64,000 nt of DNA from Chryseobacterium indologenes (GCF_001295265.1 NZ_LJOD01000003.1:1-64000), one strand, 5' to 3'. Positions 52,711-62,217 are shown, counted from the stretch's first letter. Notes: generated by a model not told the origin, from the letters alone. Numbers and translations: made by a program.

Positions 52711-53802
52711 CTACTGGTTTTCAAATTCTTCAAACGGGATTTTTAGTTGAATGGAAATCTGCTTTTTTTCTTCCGTATTAAGATGAGAAAGAGATAATCC
52801 CAATAATCGTACAGGCTTATTATAAGGACGCAGTTCCCAGAGTTTTTTTCCGGTATTGAAATACTGTGCCGGGGAAGAAAAGTAGTCTTCCTGAGTAATA
52901 CTTCTGGTGAACATAGAGAAATCTTTGTATTTTATTTTTAAAGTGAGGGTTCTTCCCAGAATATTATTTTTCTGTAGCCGCTGATGAAGTTCCTGCCCTA
53001 AGTTTTCAAGCTTTTCATCAATTTGCTGTTCATCAAAAAGATCCTCGAAAAAAGTCCTTTCAACAGCAACACTTTTCTGGATCCGATGAGGTTTTACTTC
53101 CGAAGTATGAATACCGCGAACCACATTGTAATAATGCCTGCCGGATTTTCCGAAAAGACGGTCCAGCTCTTCCAACGATCTTTTCTTCAAATCTTTTCCT
53201 TTATAGATTCCTAAACTAAACATTTTGTTAGCCGTAACCTTTCCTACACCATAAAATTTTTCAACAGGAAGTTCTTCCAGAAAACTTTCCACTTTATCCG
53301 GATGAATTGTTTTCTGGCCGTTGGGCTTATTGATGTCGGAAGCTACTTTTGCTAAAAATTTATTGACAGAAATCCCTGCAGAAGCTGTTAATCCGGTCTG
53401 GTCAAATATTTTCTGGCGGATTTCACGGGCAATCAGGTTGGCAGATTCCATGCCTTTTTTATTTTCAGTAACATCCAGATAGGCTTCATCCAAAGATAAC
53501 GGTTCCACTAAATCTGTATATTCATAAAAAATGTCTCTGATCTTTCTTGAAATTTCTTTATACCGGGCAAAACGAGGCGGAACAAAAATAAGATGCGGGC
53601 ATCTTTCCCTGGCAGTTTTACTGGGCATTGCAGAACGAACCCCGTATTTTCTGGCTTCATAACTTGCAGCTGCAACTACTCCGCGGTGCTGGCCGCCTAC
53701 AGCAATGGGCTTGCCTTTAAGCTCCGGATTGTCATGCTGTTCTACAGAAGCATAAAATGCATCCATATCTACATGAATAATCTTACGAAGCGGCAGGTCC
53801 AT
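52711..53802 (-). CDS. dinB: DNA polymerase IV (Y family)
   Basis: This 363-residue translesion polymerase has the catalytic acidic residues D12 and D14 (HVDMDAFYASVE) and D105-E106 (PLSLDEAYLD). The steric-gate area (FYASVE), KVASDINKPNGQ and the helix-hairpin-helix YGVGKVTANKMFSLGI follow, then a little-finger domain. It copies past DNA lesions at low fidelity. The C-terminus ends FEEFENQ, without an obvious beta-clamp QL-LF motif. No LexA box was recognised upstream. Confidence 0.95.
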   Translation of the reverse strand: MDLPLRKIIHVDMDAFYASVEQHDNPELKGKPIAVGGQHRGVVAAASYEARKYGVRSAMPSKTARERCPHLIFVPPRFARYKEISRKIRDIFYEYTDLVEPLSLDEAYLDVTENKKGMESANLIAREIRQKIFDQTGLTASAGISVNKFLAKVASDINKPNGQKTIHPDKVESFLEELPVEKFYGVGKVTANKMFSLGIYKGKDLKKRSLEELDRLFGKSGRHYYNVVRGIHTSEVKPHRIQKSVAVERTFFEDLFDEQQIDEKLENLGQELHQRLQKNNILGRTLTLKIKYKDFSMFTRSITQEDYFSSPAQYFNTGKKLWELRPYNKPVRLLGLSLSHLNTEEKKQISIQLKIPFEEFENQ

Positions 53803-53868
53803 ATTACAAAGATAGGATTTTAGAGAGAAGGAGATGATGGAAGACCATAAAGCCCATTTTACGGCTTT

Positions 53869-54324
53869 TTAGCTTTTAAGTCTCATCGTAAGAAGAAGCG
53901 GTTCAAAGCCTGCCTTTTCATATGCTTTTACAGCAGGTTCATTCTGAGCATATACATCCAGCCTGATCTCTGAAATATTCCTTGATTTCGACCAGCTGAT
54001 CAGTGCATCGGTAATCTGTTTGTTGATCCCTTTACCCCTGTATTCCGGTTTTACATACATGAAACCCAGATAGGCATACGTTTTAAAATCATAATAATCC
54101 TTATCTGTATTTTTAATAAGACCATATCCCGAGGCAACAATTTCATTATTTTCTTCAGCTACAATTAAAACAGCATCAGGAGATCTGATAAAATGACTCA
54201 GATCATAGTAATGAATTTCTCCATCAATAAGTGTACTGTTGAAAGGCCTTTCTGCAGAAACAATACCCTGCTCAAATGTTAAAAGTATTTCTAAATCCTG
54301 TTCTGTCGCTTCTCTGATGATCAT
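53869..54324 (-). CDS. GNAT-family N-acetyltransferase
   Basis: This 151-residue protein is a single GNAT domain. FMYVKPEYRGKGINKQITDA is the acetyl-CoA binding loop and IRLDVYAQNEPAVKAYEKAG the following strand and helix. Substrate unknown. It lies 17 bases after the thioredoxin-like gene on the same strand, so the two are probably cotranscribed. Confidence 0.9.
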   Translation of the reverse strand: MIIREATEQDLEILLTFEQGIVSAERPFNSTLIDGEIHYYDLSHFIRSPDAVLIVAEENNEIVASGYGLIKNTDKDYYDFKTYAYLGFMYVKPEYRGKGINKQITDALISWSKSRNISEIRLDVYAQNEPAVKAYEKAGFEPLLLTMRLKS

Positions 54325-54341
54325 AACTTTATAATGTCGGA

Positions 54342-54857
54342 TTATTTTAAAAGATTATCAATGGTCTGCTGAATCTCAGGATCTTCCGGAGAAATAGCGT
54401 AATATTTGGCAATACCAGACTTTTGGTCGATGATCATGTATCTGGGAATCCAGTTAAGATCAATATAATTATTGAAATTATTTTTCCATCCGGAAGCAAA
54501 CCAGTAATTATCTTTATCTTTCATATTAAATCTTACAAGGCTCTTATCAAAGCTTTCTTTTGTTCTTTCCAGAGAAAGGAATACAAAATCTACATTGGGG
54601 TTGTTTTTTTCCAGTTCTTCAGCTTTTGGCAGCGCCTGTAAACAGTCTCTGCACCATCCGGCCCAGAAATCAATAACCAGTACTTTTCCTTTATGCTCAT
54701 TCAGAATCTGTTGAATGGTTATGATTTTCCCTTCTTCATTTTCCAGTTTTTGCTGTAAAGCCTCTTTAGAAAAACCTTTCTTAAGAACTGTAGGAATTTT
54801 CTGGGAATAGCCTATTCCAAAAACACTAATCATAAAAATTAATAACAACTTTCTCAT
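54342..54857 (-). CDS. Exported thioredoxin-like protein (TlpA/ResA-like)
   Basis: This 171-residue protein has a signal peptide (about 1-18). The redox motif is C69-RD-C72 in DFWAGWCRDCLQ, with VLVIDFWA before it and DLNWIPRYMIIDQ containing the cis-proline. The CRDC dipeptide differs from the usual CGPC or CEPC, so redox behaviour may differ. It should act in the periplasm as a disulfide reductant or in cytochrome maturation. A promoter lies upstream at 54877-54884. Confidence 0.9.
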   Translation of the reverse strand: MRKLLLIFMISVFGIGYSQKIPTVLKKGFSKEALQQKLENEEGKIITIQQILNEHKGKVLVIDFWAGWCRDCLQALPKAEELEKNNPNVDFVFLSLERTKESFDKSLVRFNMKDKDNYWFASGWKNNFNNYIDLNWIPRYMIIDQKSGIAKYYAISPEDPEIQQTIDNLLK

Positions 54858-55206
54858 CTCTTACAATTTCACGATACAAATCTAAACAATGAATGGCAAC
54901 CGGAAATTGATTTTTGAGGAATTAAGAAAAATTTATGAGATTGAAATTTTCTATGGATATTGAGTAACTGTAAAAAATATTTATTTTTTTTAAATTTTTG
55001 TTGAAGACGTAAAGCTGTAAATTGCTTTTTAAGCCACGAATACTCTAATGGTTTTATTCGGAATCTGTGGCGAATAATTTTAAACCACAAAAGTTTAGTG
55101 CACTTAAGTTTTTAAAATCTACGATGTTTATCAATAAAAAATCTGCATCTTCTGCAACATCAGTGAGAGTAAAAAACTCCAGGTAAGCCTTTATAGAGAA
55201 TTTAAG
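54858..55206. other. AT-rich gap with an imperfect inverted repeat
   Basis: This 349-base stretch has no convincing gene. Around 55032-55071 GCCACGAAT and ATTC...GTGGC form an imperfect hairpin of the kind often scattered between genes in Flavobacteriia. The promoter of the thioredoxin-like gene lies at its left end. Confidence 0.5.
54877..54884 (-). promoter_or_regulatory. Promoter -7 element of the thioredoxin-like/GNAT pair
   Basis: On the minus strand TAGATTTG lies 19 bases before the start codon. Confidence 0.5.
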
Positions 55207-56022
55207 TTACGGATAATTTCTGATCAGACCTTTCACAACAGTAATCACATTCGGCATTGCTTTATTGGCTGCATTCAGGACTTCTTCGTGGGAAACAGAA
55301 TAGGCAATATCCGGGCCGCCAAGATCAGTAATGATAGAAATACAGAAAACGTCCATGCTCATATGTCTGGCAATGATTACTTCGGGAACGGTGCTCATTC
55401 CTACCATATCTCCGCCAATGGCTTTAATCATGCCATATTCTGCCGGAGTTTCAAAGGTAGGACCCTGCAGGCCTACATATACCCCCTGATGAATTTTAAT
55501 ATTATTTTCTTCGGCAGCTTTTTCAGCAGTTTCAATCATTTTTTTGTTATAAGGCTCACTCATATCCACAAAACGTGGCCCGAATGAATCAATATTTTTG
55601 CCACGGAGCGGGTGTTCAGGCATCATATTGATGTGATCTTTCAAAATCACAATATCGGCAACGCTGTAGTTAGGATTTACTCCGCCCGAAGCATTGGAAA
55701 GGATAAGGTTTTTAATACCCAGCAGGTGAAAAACACGAATCGGGAAAGTTACGGTTTCCATAGAATGGCCTTCATAGTAATGAAAACGGCCGCTCATCAT
55801 CAGAACTTTTTTCCCTTCTAAGATTCCGTAGATTAATTTTCCTCCATGTCCGGCAACTGTTGTCTGCGGAAAATTGGGGATTTCAGGATATTCCAGCGTA
55901 TGAATGGCTTGTACTTCATCCTGTAATTTTCCAAGCCCTGAACCTAATACAATTGCAAAATCAGGGGTTTCCTTAATAATACTTTTAATGAAATCTGAGG
56001 TCTGCTTAATTTTTTCTAACAT
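55207..56022 (-). CDS. Purine-nucleoside phosphorylase (trimeric, PunA type)
   Basis: This 271-residue enzyme splits purine nucleosides with phosphate. Family motifs are FAIVLGSGLGKLQDE, TVAGHGGKLIYG (phosphate-binding His), MSGRFHYYEGHSM, LSNASGGVNPNY, GLQGPTFETPAEY and DMVGMSTVPEVI. Length fits the trimeric inosine/guanosine type. Its start overlaps the end of lpxK by 17 bases, so the two are translated together. Confidence 0.95.
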   Translation of the reverse strand: MLEKIKQTSDFIKSIIKETPDFAIVLGSGLGKLQDEVQAIHTLEYPEIPNFPQTTVAGHGGKLIYGILEGKKVLMMSGRFHYYEGHSMETVTFPIRVFHLLGIKNLILSNASGGVNPNYSVADIVILKDHINMMPEHPLRGKNIDSFGPRFVDMSEPYNKKMIETAEKAAEENNIKIHQGVYVGLQGPTFETPAEYGMIKAIGGDMVGMSTVPEVIIARHMSMDVFCISIITDLGGPDIAYSVSHEEVLNAANKAMPNVITVVKGLIRNYP

Positions 56023-57031
56023 AATCTAAGATGATTTGATTGAATTCTTCCTTTTTATCAATAATGACATTGATAGGCCAGTAGTAAACAATTTCTCTAA
56101 GATAGTCAAAAGTTTTCAAACGTACATAATCTTTCTCCGTTGTCAGGATCAGTTTATATTCTCCCAGTTTTTTGTATTCAGCGTTGATCTTTTTAATATC
56201 ATCATCTGTAAAATTATGGTGATCCCTGAACTTCAGGTGTTTAACTCTTTGCGAGAATTTTGCCAGATGTTCAAGAAGAGGCTTTGGATTGGCAATTCCT
56301 GTAATGAGCAGGATATCATAATAATTCAGGTTATTGTCCGGAAGCATTTTATCTTTTCCGTATACATTTTCGTCATAACCAATGGATGAAAAAAATACTT
56401 TTTGATTATGAGAAGGCCTGATCCTGGAAATATAATACCTTTTTGTTTCCTCAGTGAGTTCATCAGGACATTTACTGACCATAATGATGTCAGCTCTTTT
56501 GGAGCCTGCCCGGGATTCTCTCAGATCTCCGGCAGGAAGAAGATGGTCTTTAAAAAACGGATCGTTAAAATCTGTCATCAGGATATTGAAGCCGGCTTTA
56601 ATGGCTCTGTGCTGGAAAGCATCATCCAGAACCAGAACGTCCAGATCCATATCTTCAATTACTTTTTTGGCTCCCGGAACTCTTTTTTCTGAAACAGCGA
56701 TTACAAAACGGTTTTTAAAACGCTCAAAAAGCTGCATGGCTTCATCGCCCACCATTTTATAATTACTGTCGTAATTCGTTACTTCATAGCCTTTGGTTAA
56801 CCTTCCATAACCGCGCGAAAGAACACCGGTTCTGTAATGTTTGGAAAGATATTGGGCAAGATACATCACCATAGGCGATTTTCCGCTTCCACCTACAGAA
56901 AGGTTCCCGACATTAATTATCGGCGTTTTGAATTTTGTTGACTTAAAAATTCCCAGATCATACATTGTGTTTCGGATACCCGTTACCAAATGATAACCAA
57001 GGGAAAAAGGATAAAGGTACCATCTTTTCAT
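56006..57031 (-). CDS. lpxK: Tetraacyldisaccharide 4'-kinase
   Basis: This 341-residue membrane-associated kinase adds the 4'-phosphate to the lipid A precursor. The N-terminus has a hydrophobic anchor (WYLYPFSLGYHLVTGI) and the P-loop VGNLSVGGSGKSP (about residues 41-53). VLSRGYGR, DEAMQLFERF and LVLDDAFQHRAIK are typical LpxK motifs. A promoter lies directly upstream and truA is divergent. Confidence 0.95.
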   Translation of the reverse strand: MKRWYLYPFSLGYHLVTGIRNTMYDLGIFKSTKFKTPIINVGNLSVGGSGKSPMVMYLAQYLSKHYRTGVLSRGYGRLTKGYEVTNYDSNYKMVGDEAMQLFERFKNRFVIAVSEKRVPGAKKVIEDMDLDVLVLDDAFQHRAIKAGFNILMTDFNDPFFKDHLLPAGDLRESRAGSKRADIIMVSKCPDELTEETKRYYISRIRPSHNQKVFFSSIGYDENVYGKDKMLPDNNLNYYDILLITGIANPKPLLEHLAKFSQRVKHLKFRDHHNFTDDDIKKINAEYKKLGEYKLILTTEKDYVRLKTFDYLREIVYYWPINVIIDKKEEFNQIILDYVRKN

Positions 57032-57038
57032 ACGATTG

Positions 57039-57046
57039 CAAAAATA
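57039..57046 (-). promoter_or_regulatory. lpxK promoter -7 element
   Basis: On the minus strand TATTTTTG lies 7 bases before the start codon, so the mRNA would be nearly leaderless. Confidence 0.45.
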
Positions 57047-57114
57047 GGAATTTTCACAGGGATTTGATGCAAGATTCTCAAAGACTTTTCAACAATTATT
57101 TCGTTAAATTAAAG

Positions 57115-57122
57115 TATTTTTG
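57115..57122 (+). promoter_or_regulatory. truA promoter -7 element
   Basis: TATTTTTG lies 18 bases before the TTG start at 57141. It overlaps the earlier in-frame TTG at 57120, which therefore cannot be the start. Confidence 0.6.
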
Positions 57123-57140
57123 TGGAGTTATTGTAATACA

Positions 57141-57872
57141 TTGAGATACTTTATAGAATTTTCTTACAACGGAAAAAATTATTTCGGCTACCAGATACAG
57201 CCGGACGCTGTTTCTGTACAGGAAGAGCTGGAAAAAGCACTTTCCACTATTTTGAGGGAAGAAATTAGAACCACAGGAGCCGGAAGAACAGATACCGGAG
57301 TTCATGCTAAAAAAATATTTGCCCATTTTGATACGGAAAAAACTCTGGATGAAAACCTTTGCCGCAGGCTGAACAGCTTCCTGCCTCCGGATATTGCGGT
57401 GAAAAGAATTTTTCCCGTAAAGGATGATTTTCATGCCCGTTTTGATGCCACTTACAGAACCTACGAGTATTATATTTCCCTTGCTAAAAATCCTTTTACC
57501 CAGGAATCCGCATGGCAGCACTGGAAGAGGTCCCTTGATATTGATAAAATGAATGAAGCCTGTAAAATCCTTTTTGAATACGAGGACTTTACAAGTTTTG
57601 CCAAGCTGAAAACCGATAATAAAACCAATATCTGCAAGATTTACAAGGCAGAATGGGAGCAGAACGGAACAGAACTGAAATTTACGGTTTCCGCGAATCG
57701 TTTCCTCAGAAATATGGTCCGTGCTATCGTGGGAACCATGGTAGAAATCGGTACCGGGAAAATAAAGCCGGAAGATTTGCGTAAAGTTATTGAAGACAAA
57801 AATCGTAATGCTGCAGGAACCTCTGCTCCGGGACACGGTCTCTATCTTGTGGATGTAGGATATGAATTTTAA
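57141..57872 (+). CDS. truA: tRNA pseudouridine(38-40) synthase TruA (TTG start)
   Basis: This 243-residue enzyme makes pseudouridine at tRNA positions 38-40. The catalytic aspartate is D51 in GAGRTDTGVHA. FHARFDATYRTYEYYI, FTSFAK and RFLRNMVRAIVGTMVEIG are TruA motifs. The start was placed at TTG 57141, because the product then begins MRYFIEFSYNGKNYFGYQ as in relatives; no ATG exists in the region and the promoter covers the upstream codon. It is divergent from lpxK. The next gene follows after 11 bases. Confidence 0.93.
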   Translation: MRYFIEFSYNGKNYFGYQIQPDAVSVQEELEKALSTILREEIRTTGAGRTDTGVHAKKIFAHFDTEKTLDENLCRRLNSFLPPDIAVKRIFPVKDDFHARFDATYRTYEYYISLAKNPFTQESAWQHWKRSLDIDKMNEACKILFEYEDFTSFAKLKTDNKTNICKIYKAEWEQNGTELKFTVSANRFLRNMVRAIVGTMVEIGTGKIKPEDLRKVIEDKNRNAAGTSAPGHGLYLVDVGYEF

Positions 57873-57883
57873 ACTGAATATTT

Positions 57884-58180
57884 ATGATTTCTGTACTGAT
57901 TGCTGTAGCCATATTTTTTTATTATGAAAAGCTGGCAGCCCGTTTCGGGAAGAAAAAATGGCTCTATGGTTTTGCTGGAGTTGTCCTGTGTTTCGGGTTA
58001 CAGTTCATATTTGGCCTTATGTACGGAATGGCAGGTATCATACTGGATCCTAATCACTATTCGCAGGATATTGATTTCCATTCATTCACTCTGGTGAATA
58101 TCCTGAGCTGGATTTTTTCTGTTATTGTAGCTCTACTGGGCGGTTGGTATCTTAACAGGAACTGGAAAAAGAACCGTTGA
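57884..58180 (+). CDS. Small membrane protein
   Basis: This 98-residue protein has three predicted transmembrane helices (about 1-14, 27-50 and 70-92) with a basic cytoplasmic loop EKLAARFGKKKW. No domain is recognised. It lies 11 bases after truA and is probably cotranscribed with it. Similar small membrane proteins occur next to truA in Chryseobacterium-like genomes as far as I recall. Confidence 0.8.
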   Translation: MISVLIAVAIFFYYEKLAARFGKKKWLYGFAGVVLCFGLQFIFGLMYGMAGIILDPNHYSQDIDFHSFTLVNILSWIFSVIVALLGGWYLNRNWKKNR

Positions 58181-58343
58181 TCCGTTAAGGATATTGTAGA
58201 CTGATAGAACAGATTTTGAGACGTGGATCAATCTGAGAGGCAGAATACAAAAAGCCCAAACTATTCATACTGTAAATAATAAGTATCTGAAATTTTCTAT
58301 GAGGATTTGATGAAGTTGTAAAGGCGGACAAATTATAAAGTCT

Positions 58344-58351
58344 TATTTTTG
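58344..58351 (+). promoter_or_regulatory. Promoter -7 element before ABC exporter
   Basis: TATTTTTG, followed by CATAG, lies 35 bases before the start codon. Confidence 0.55.
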
Positions 58352-58386
58352 CATAGAATTTTTAATTCTTTTCTTCAATTCGAACA

Positions 58387-60147
58387 ATGAAAAAACAAGA
58401 TACCTGGGGGATTATAAGGAGGCTGTTCTTTATCGGAATGAAATTCCGTTCCTGGTTCATCCTTACATTAATAATTTCCGTTATACTATCCGTCGTTTCT
58501 ACCTACAGACCTTATCTTACCATGGAAGTGGTGGATAATGACATCACAAAACTTAAGGATAAGGCTTTGATGATGAAGCATATCTATATATTGGTAGGGC
58601 TGGTATTTGCAGAAACTGTTCTGAACTTTTTCCTGGTCTATTTTTCCAACTATATTTCCCAGAATGTCATCCGTGATATACGACAGAGATTATATGCCAA
58701 GCTGATCTATTTCAAGACTTCATTTTTTGATAAAACCCCGATTGGACAGCTGGTAACACGTGCTGTAGGAGATGTGGAAACTATTGCTACAGTATATACA
58801 GACGGATTCCTGATGGTTTTTGGAGATATCCTGAGAATTATTTTTGTATTGGTCATGATGTTCAGTACCAATGTACACCTGAGCTATATCACGCTGGGAA
58901 TTCTCCCTTTAATGGTAGTGATTACCCGATTTTTCCAGAAAAAGCTTAAAAAGGCTTTCGGTGATGAGAGGAACTGGACCGCGAATCAGAACTCTTTTGT
59001 TCAGGAAAGGCTTGCAGGAATGTCTATTATTCAGGTTTTCAACAGACAGGATTCAGAATTTAAAAAGTTTGATAATATCAATATTACCCTGAAAGGAGCT
59101 CTTTTAAGAACTGTTTTTATTTTCTCGTTATTCTTTCCGGTAGTAGAGCTTATTTCCTCCCTTTTCATCGGGTTTATTCTGTTTTATGGAGGATATATTA
59201 CAATCAGTGCCGGGGTGGTAATTGCTTTTATCCAGTATATTTCTATGCTGATCCGTCCTTTAAGGCAGATTGCAGACCGTTTTAACAATATCCAGCGAGG
59301 TATTGTAGGTGCGGAAAGAGTGCTGGGGCTTATGGATGAAGAAAATTCAATGCCGAACACAGGAACCGTGAAAAAAGACCATTTTGACGGAAAAATAGAA
59401 TTCCGGAATGTACATTTTTCTTATGATGAAAAACAGGAAGTTCTTAAAGGAATTGACTTTAAAGTAAATCCGGGGGAAACAGTTGCGATTGTAGGAGCTA
59501 CAGGAGCAGGTAAATCTACCATTATCAGCCTGATTACAAGGCTTTATGATATCAATTCCGGAAAGATCCTGATTGATAATGTAGACCTGAAAGATTATGA
59601 ACTGTATAATCTGAGAAGCCATATCGGGGTTGTACTTCAGGATGTTTTCCTGTTCCACGGAAGTATTTTTGAAAACCTTGCCTTTGGAGATGATAGTATT
59701 ACGCTGGATAAAATGAAGGCAGGGGCAAAAGAAATTGAAGTGGATCAGTTTATTGAACAGCTTCCGGGCGGATATGAATATGTAGTGAGTGAAAGAGGAT
59801 CTTCCATTTCTTTAGGGCAGAGACAGCTTTTGTCTTTCCTTAGAGCCTATCTGTCTGATCCGAAAATTTTAATTCTGGATGAAGCCACATCATCTATTGA
59901 TCATGAAAGCGAGAAACTGATCCAGCGGGCTACCGAAAAAATTACAAAAAACAGAACTTCCATTATCATTGCACACAGGCTTTCAACCATTGAAAAAGCA
60001 GACAAGATCATCGTTATGGAGCATGGGAAAATTGTTGAAGAAGGAAAGCACCTTGAACTTCTGGATAAGAACGGGTATTATGCCACATTGTATAAAGCAC
60101 AGCTTAGACACGAGGTAGAAATGGAAGGAGAGAAAAAAGAAGTTTAA
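58387..60147 (+). CDS. ABC exporter (fused permease and ATPase)
   Basis: This 586-residue half transporter has an N-terminal six-helix ABC transmembrane domain (about 20-320) and a C-terminal ATPase. Walker A GATGAGKST is at 370-378 (K376), signature SLGQRQ at 475-480, and Walker B ILILDE ends at E499, with H-loop IIAHRLST. It resembles MsbA/MdlB-type exporters for lipids or drugs and should work as a homodimer. Substrate unknown; lpxK is nearby but on the other strand. Confidence 0.94.
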   Translation: MKKQDTWGIIRRLFFIGMKFRSWFILTLIISVILSVVSTYRPYLTMEVVDNDITKLKDKALMMKHIYILVGLVFAETVLNFFLVYFSNYISQNVIRDIRQRLYAKLIYFKTSFFDKTPIGQLVTRAVGDVETIATVYTDGFLMVFGDILRIIFVLVMMFSTNVHLSYITLGILPLMVVITRFFQKKLKKAFGDERNWTANQNSFVQERLAGMSIIQVFNRQDSEFKKFDNINITLKGALLRTVFIFSLFFPVVELISSLFIGFILFYGGYITISAGVVIAFIQYISMLIRPLRQIADRFNNIQRGIVGAERVLGLMDEENSMPNTGTVKKDHFDGKIEFRNVHFSYDEKQEVLKGIDFKVNPGETVAIVGATGAGKSTIISLITRLYDINSGKILIDNVDLKDYELYNLRSHIGVVLQDVFLFHGSIFENLAFGDDSITLDKMKAGAKEIEVDQFIEQLPGGYEYVVSERGSSISLGQRQLLSFLRAYLSDPKILILDEATSSIDHESEKLIQRATEKITKNRTSIIIAHRLSTIEKADKIIVMEHGKIVEEGKHLELLDKNGYYATLYKAQLRHEVEMEGEKKEV

Positions 60148-60170
60148 TATTAAAGTTTAAGTATAAAAAA

Positions 60171-60203
60171 ATGAGTTCTGTGCACTACAGAACTCATTTT
60201 TTA
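60171..60203. terminator. Bidirectional terminator
   Basis: ATGAGTTCTGT and ACAGAACTCAT form a perfect 11-bp stem around GCACT with A and T tracts on the two sides. It serves the ABC gene and the convergent metalloprotease. Confidence 0.9.
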
Positions 60204-60215
60204 TATCAAAGATGT

Positions 60216-62000
60216 TTAGAATTGTAATTTTCTGGTGATTACTTTTCCGCCTTCCAGAACGGCTTTCACAATCACAATAGTATTCTTTTGGCTGACCGGG
60301 AATCTGTATTCTGTTGCTTTAACATCATTTTGATTCGAAAGAAGTCTTCCTGAAGCATCATAAATGTGCAGAGAATTTATTTTTATATCACTTCTTACAT
60401 ATACAAAATCTTCGTCTTTAAAAATATCAGCTGTATTTTTTCTGGCTGTATCCCGTACAGCTAATGAGTTGTTCTGGCTGATAATCACAGAATAATCCTC
60501 TACCTGTCCGTATCTTGGAGTATAGCAGGCGGTAACTGCCGTACCGTTGAAATCGCCGATTACTCTCATTCTCAGGGGAGTGTTAAGTACTGCTGTGGCA
60601 GGAGGGGTTACAGAAGCTGTAGCCGAAGAGCCGTTGCTGATATTGCTTTGGTTAAGAACCAGTTCAGTTGTTTCATTAAATTGTCCGTCATTATTATAGT
60701 CAATATAAGCTTTAATAATATGCGGATTACTTAAGCCCGGCAACACAGTAAGTGTCGTAGGAGTTTCTGACGGAATAATGGTTTTAGATGTTCCTAAACA
60801 ATACGTTCCGGTAAAGTTTTCATAAAAATTATTGGCAGCCTGCTTATAGTTAGAAGAGTAATTATCAATGCTCCCGAATTTTACACCAATTATTCCAATA
60901 TTGAAGTTTCCCGGCGTGGTAATGGAAGTAGGAACACAAGCCGTTGTTAAGGAAGAGCTGTTAGCAGGAATTGTTGATGAGGCAACCGGAGAATTGATCA
61001 GCGATTGTCTGTATTGCAGAAGCTGCGCTGTAGCGCGGTCTGCCTGTCCCGGTGTAAACAGGTTCCGGAAACAGAACGTGTAAGCCATAACATTTTTTTC
61101 ACCACCGGCATAGGTCTGGTTGGTACATGGATTGATCTGCCCGGTCTGGCATGTGTTGGGAACTGAAGAGTGATAAAGACTTTTCATAGGTTCAGTATCA
61201 CATACGAGATCTCCCTGAAGAGTACAGTCGGTATTCGTAGGGCAGTCTCCGGTAGAGGCATTGTATCCTTCATGGGTGTGGCGCAGCCCCAGAGCATGCC
61301 CGAATTCATGGGCCAAAGTCTGGGCGTTTACCGCTGAAGCACTGGTAGACATGAAAGAATAATCGTTGGTTCCTCCCGGGTAATATGCAAAGCCATTCAG
61401 TAATCCGGAGTTAGAGGCCAGTCTTTTTACAACATATATATTATAGTATTTGCTGGTATCCCACATGCCGAGTGCTGTAATGTCAGAAGCGGTTACGGCA
61501 TTGGTCGTATTATCATTATTAACACCCCCGCTTACGTATTTCGGAAGATGGGAAGCATTAATTCTGTTGATTCCGTTAGTTGCATTACAGCTTGGATCGA
61601 TTTGGGCAAATACAAACTTTACGGGAAGTACAGCACTGTTTCCTGCCATTCCGCTGGACGAGCTTCCGGCAAAAACACCGTTGGTATAATTAATCCATGC
61701 TATAATATCTGCATCAGATTTATTATTAGGAGTTCCTATGGCACTGCCGTCTCCAACGACATGTACCACAACCGGAATTTCATAAACCTGATTTTTATTG
61801 AATTTAGAAGCCATTTTCCCACTTTTAATCAATCGGGAGAGTTCCAGGTTGAAAGCGTCATCACGGGCCTTGTCTTCAGGGAATCTTTCATAGTGTTTTT
61901 TCATCAGCTCCTCGGTTCCGCATTCCTGAAATTCTAACTTCTGTGAATAAAAATTCGTGCACAAACCCCCGGAAATAATAAGAAATAATAGTTTTTTCAT
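60216..62000 (-). CDS. Secreted M43-like metalloprotease with GEVED-type and C-terminal sorting domains
   Basis: This 594-residue protein has a signal peptide (ending FYSQ) and a propeptide. The zinc site HEFGHALGLRH starts at H231 (ligands H231, H235, H241; base E232), with Met-turn NVMAYTFC. It fits the pregnancy-associated plasma protein-A (M43) group; the cysteines CTLQGDLVCDTEP agree. Residues about 375-505 are a GEVED-type beta domain (AYIDYNNDGQFNETTELVL, YGQVEDYSVII). The C-terminal region (about 525-594, with SLHIYDASGRLLSNQ and a final KVITRKLQF) resembles a T9SS type A signal, though no YPNP is present. Confidence 0.9.
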   Translation of the reverse strand: MKKLLFLIISGGLCTNFYSQKLEFQECGTEELMKKHYERFPEDKARDDAFNLELSRLIKSGKMASKFNKNQVYEIPVVVHVVGDGSAIGTPNNKSDADIIAWINYTNGVFAGSSSSGMAGNSAVLPVKFVFAQIDPSCNATNGINRINASHLPKYVSGGVNNDNTTNAVTASDITALGMWDTSKYYNIYVVKRLASNSGLLNGFAYYPGGTNDYSFMSTSASAVNAQTLAHEFGHALGLRHTHEGYNASTGDCPTNTDCTLQGDLVCDTEPMKSLYHSSVPNTCQTGQINPCTNQTYAGGEKNVMAYTFCFRNLFTPGQADRATAQLLQYRQSLINSPVASSTIPANSSSLTTACVPTSITTPGNFNIGIIGVKFGSIDNYSSNYKQAANNFYENFTGTYCLGTSKTIIPSETPTTLTVLPGLSNPHIIKAYIDYNNDGQFNETTELVLNQSNISNGSSATASVTPPATAVLNTPLRMRVIGDFNGTAVTACYTPRYGQVEDYSVIISQNNSLAVRDTARKNTADIFKDEDFVYVRSDIKINSLHIYDASGRLLSNQNDVKATEYRFPVSQKNTIVIVKAVLEGGKVITRKLQF

Positions 62001-62070
62001 AGTATTCTTTTATTTAAGTTTTTCAATTTTAAAAATAAATAAAAAATACCATATAATGAGAATATCTGAT

Positions 62071-62217
62071 TTATAATTCTTTAAACTGATTGTTGATCTC
62101 CTCAAACCTATTGATCAGCCCGTTCAGTTTTTCCTGTTGTCTTTTACGGTTTGAGGTCTTATATAAAGTATAGCCAGTGAAGCTTTTTTTAATTTTTTGA
62201 AAAAATATTTTTTCCAC
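62071..62217 (-). CDS. Possible small basic protein (GTG start)
   Basis: A 48-residue frame from GTG 62217 reads like a real protein: a basic N-terminus (EKIFFQKIKKSFTGYTLYK), then a lysine/glutamine-rich helix ending EKLNGLINRFEEINNQ. No ATG is available and the frame continues upstream of the GTG for a few codons. It could be a small gene or the tail of a decayed one. No family is recognised. Confidence 0.3.
   Translation of the reverse strand: MEKIFFQKIKKSFTGYTLYKTSNRKRQQEKLNGLINRFEEINNQFKEL

Noticed and set aside
54869..55090. 73-codon minus-strand frame in the gap after the PNP gene
   Set aside because: Very basic and aromatic composition typical of translated AT-rich spacer, and it covers the inverted repeat and a promoter.
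57096..57836. Open frame of 246 codons on the minus strand, antisense to truA
   Set aside because: It mirrors truA almost exactly, is rich in Phe, Ile and Ser as expected for an antisense shadow, and has no recognisable domain. TruA has clear catalytic motifs.
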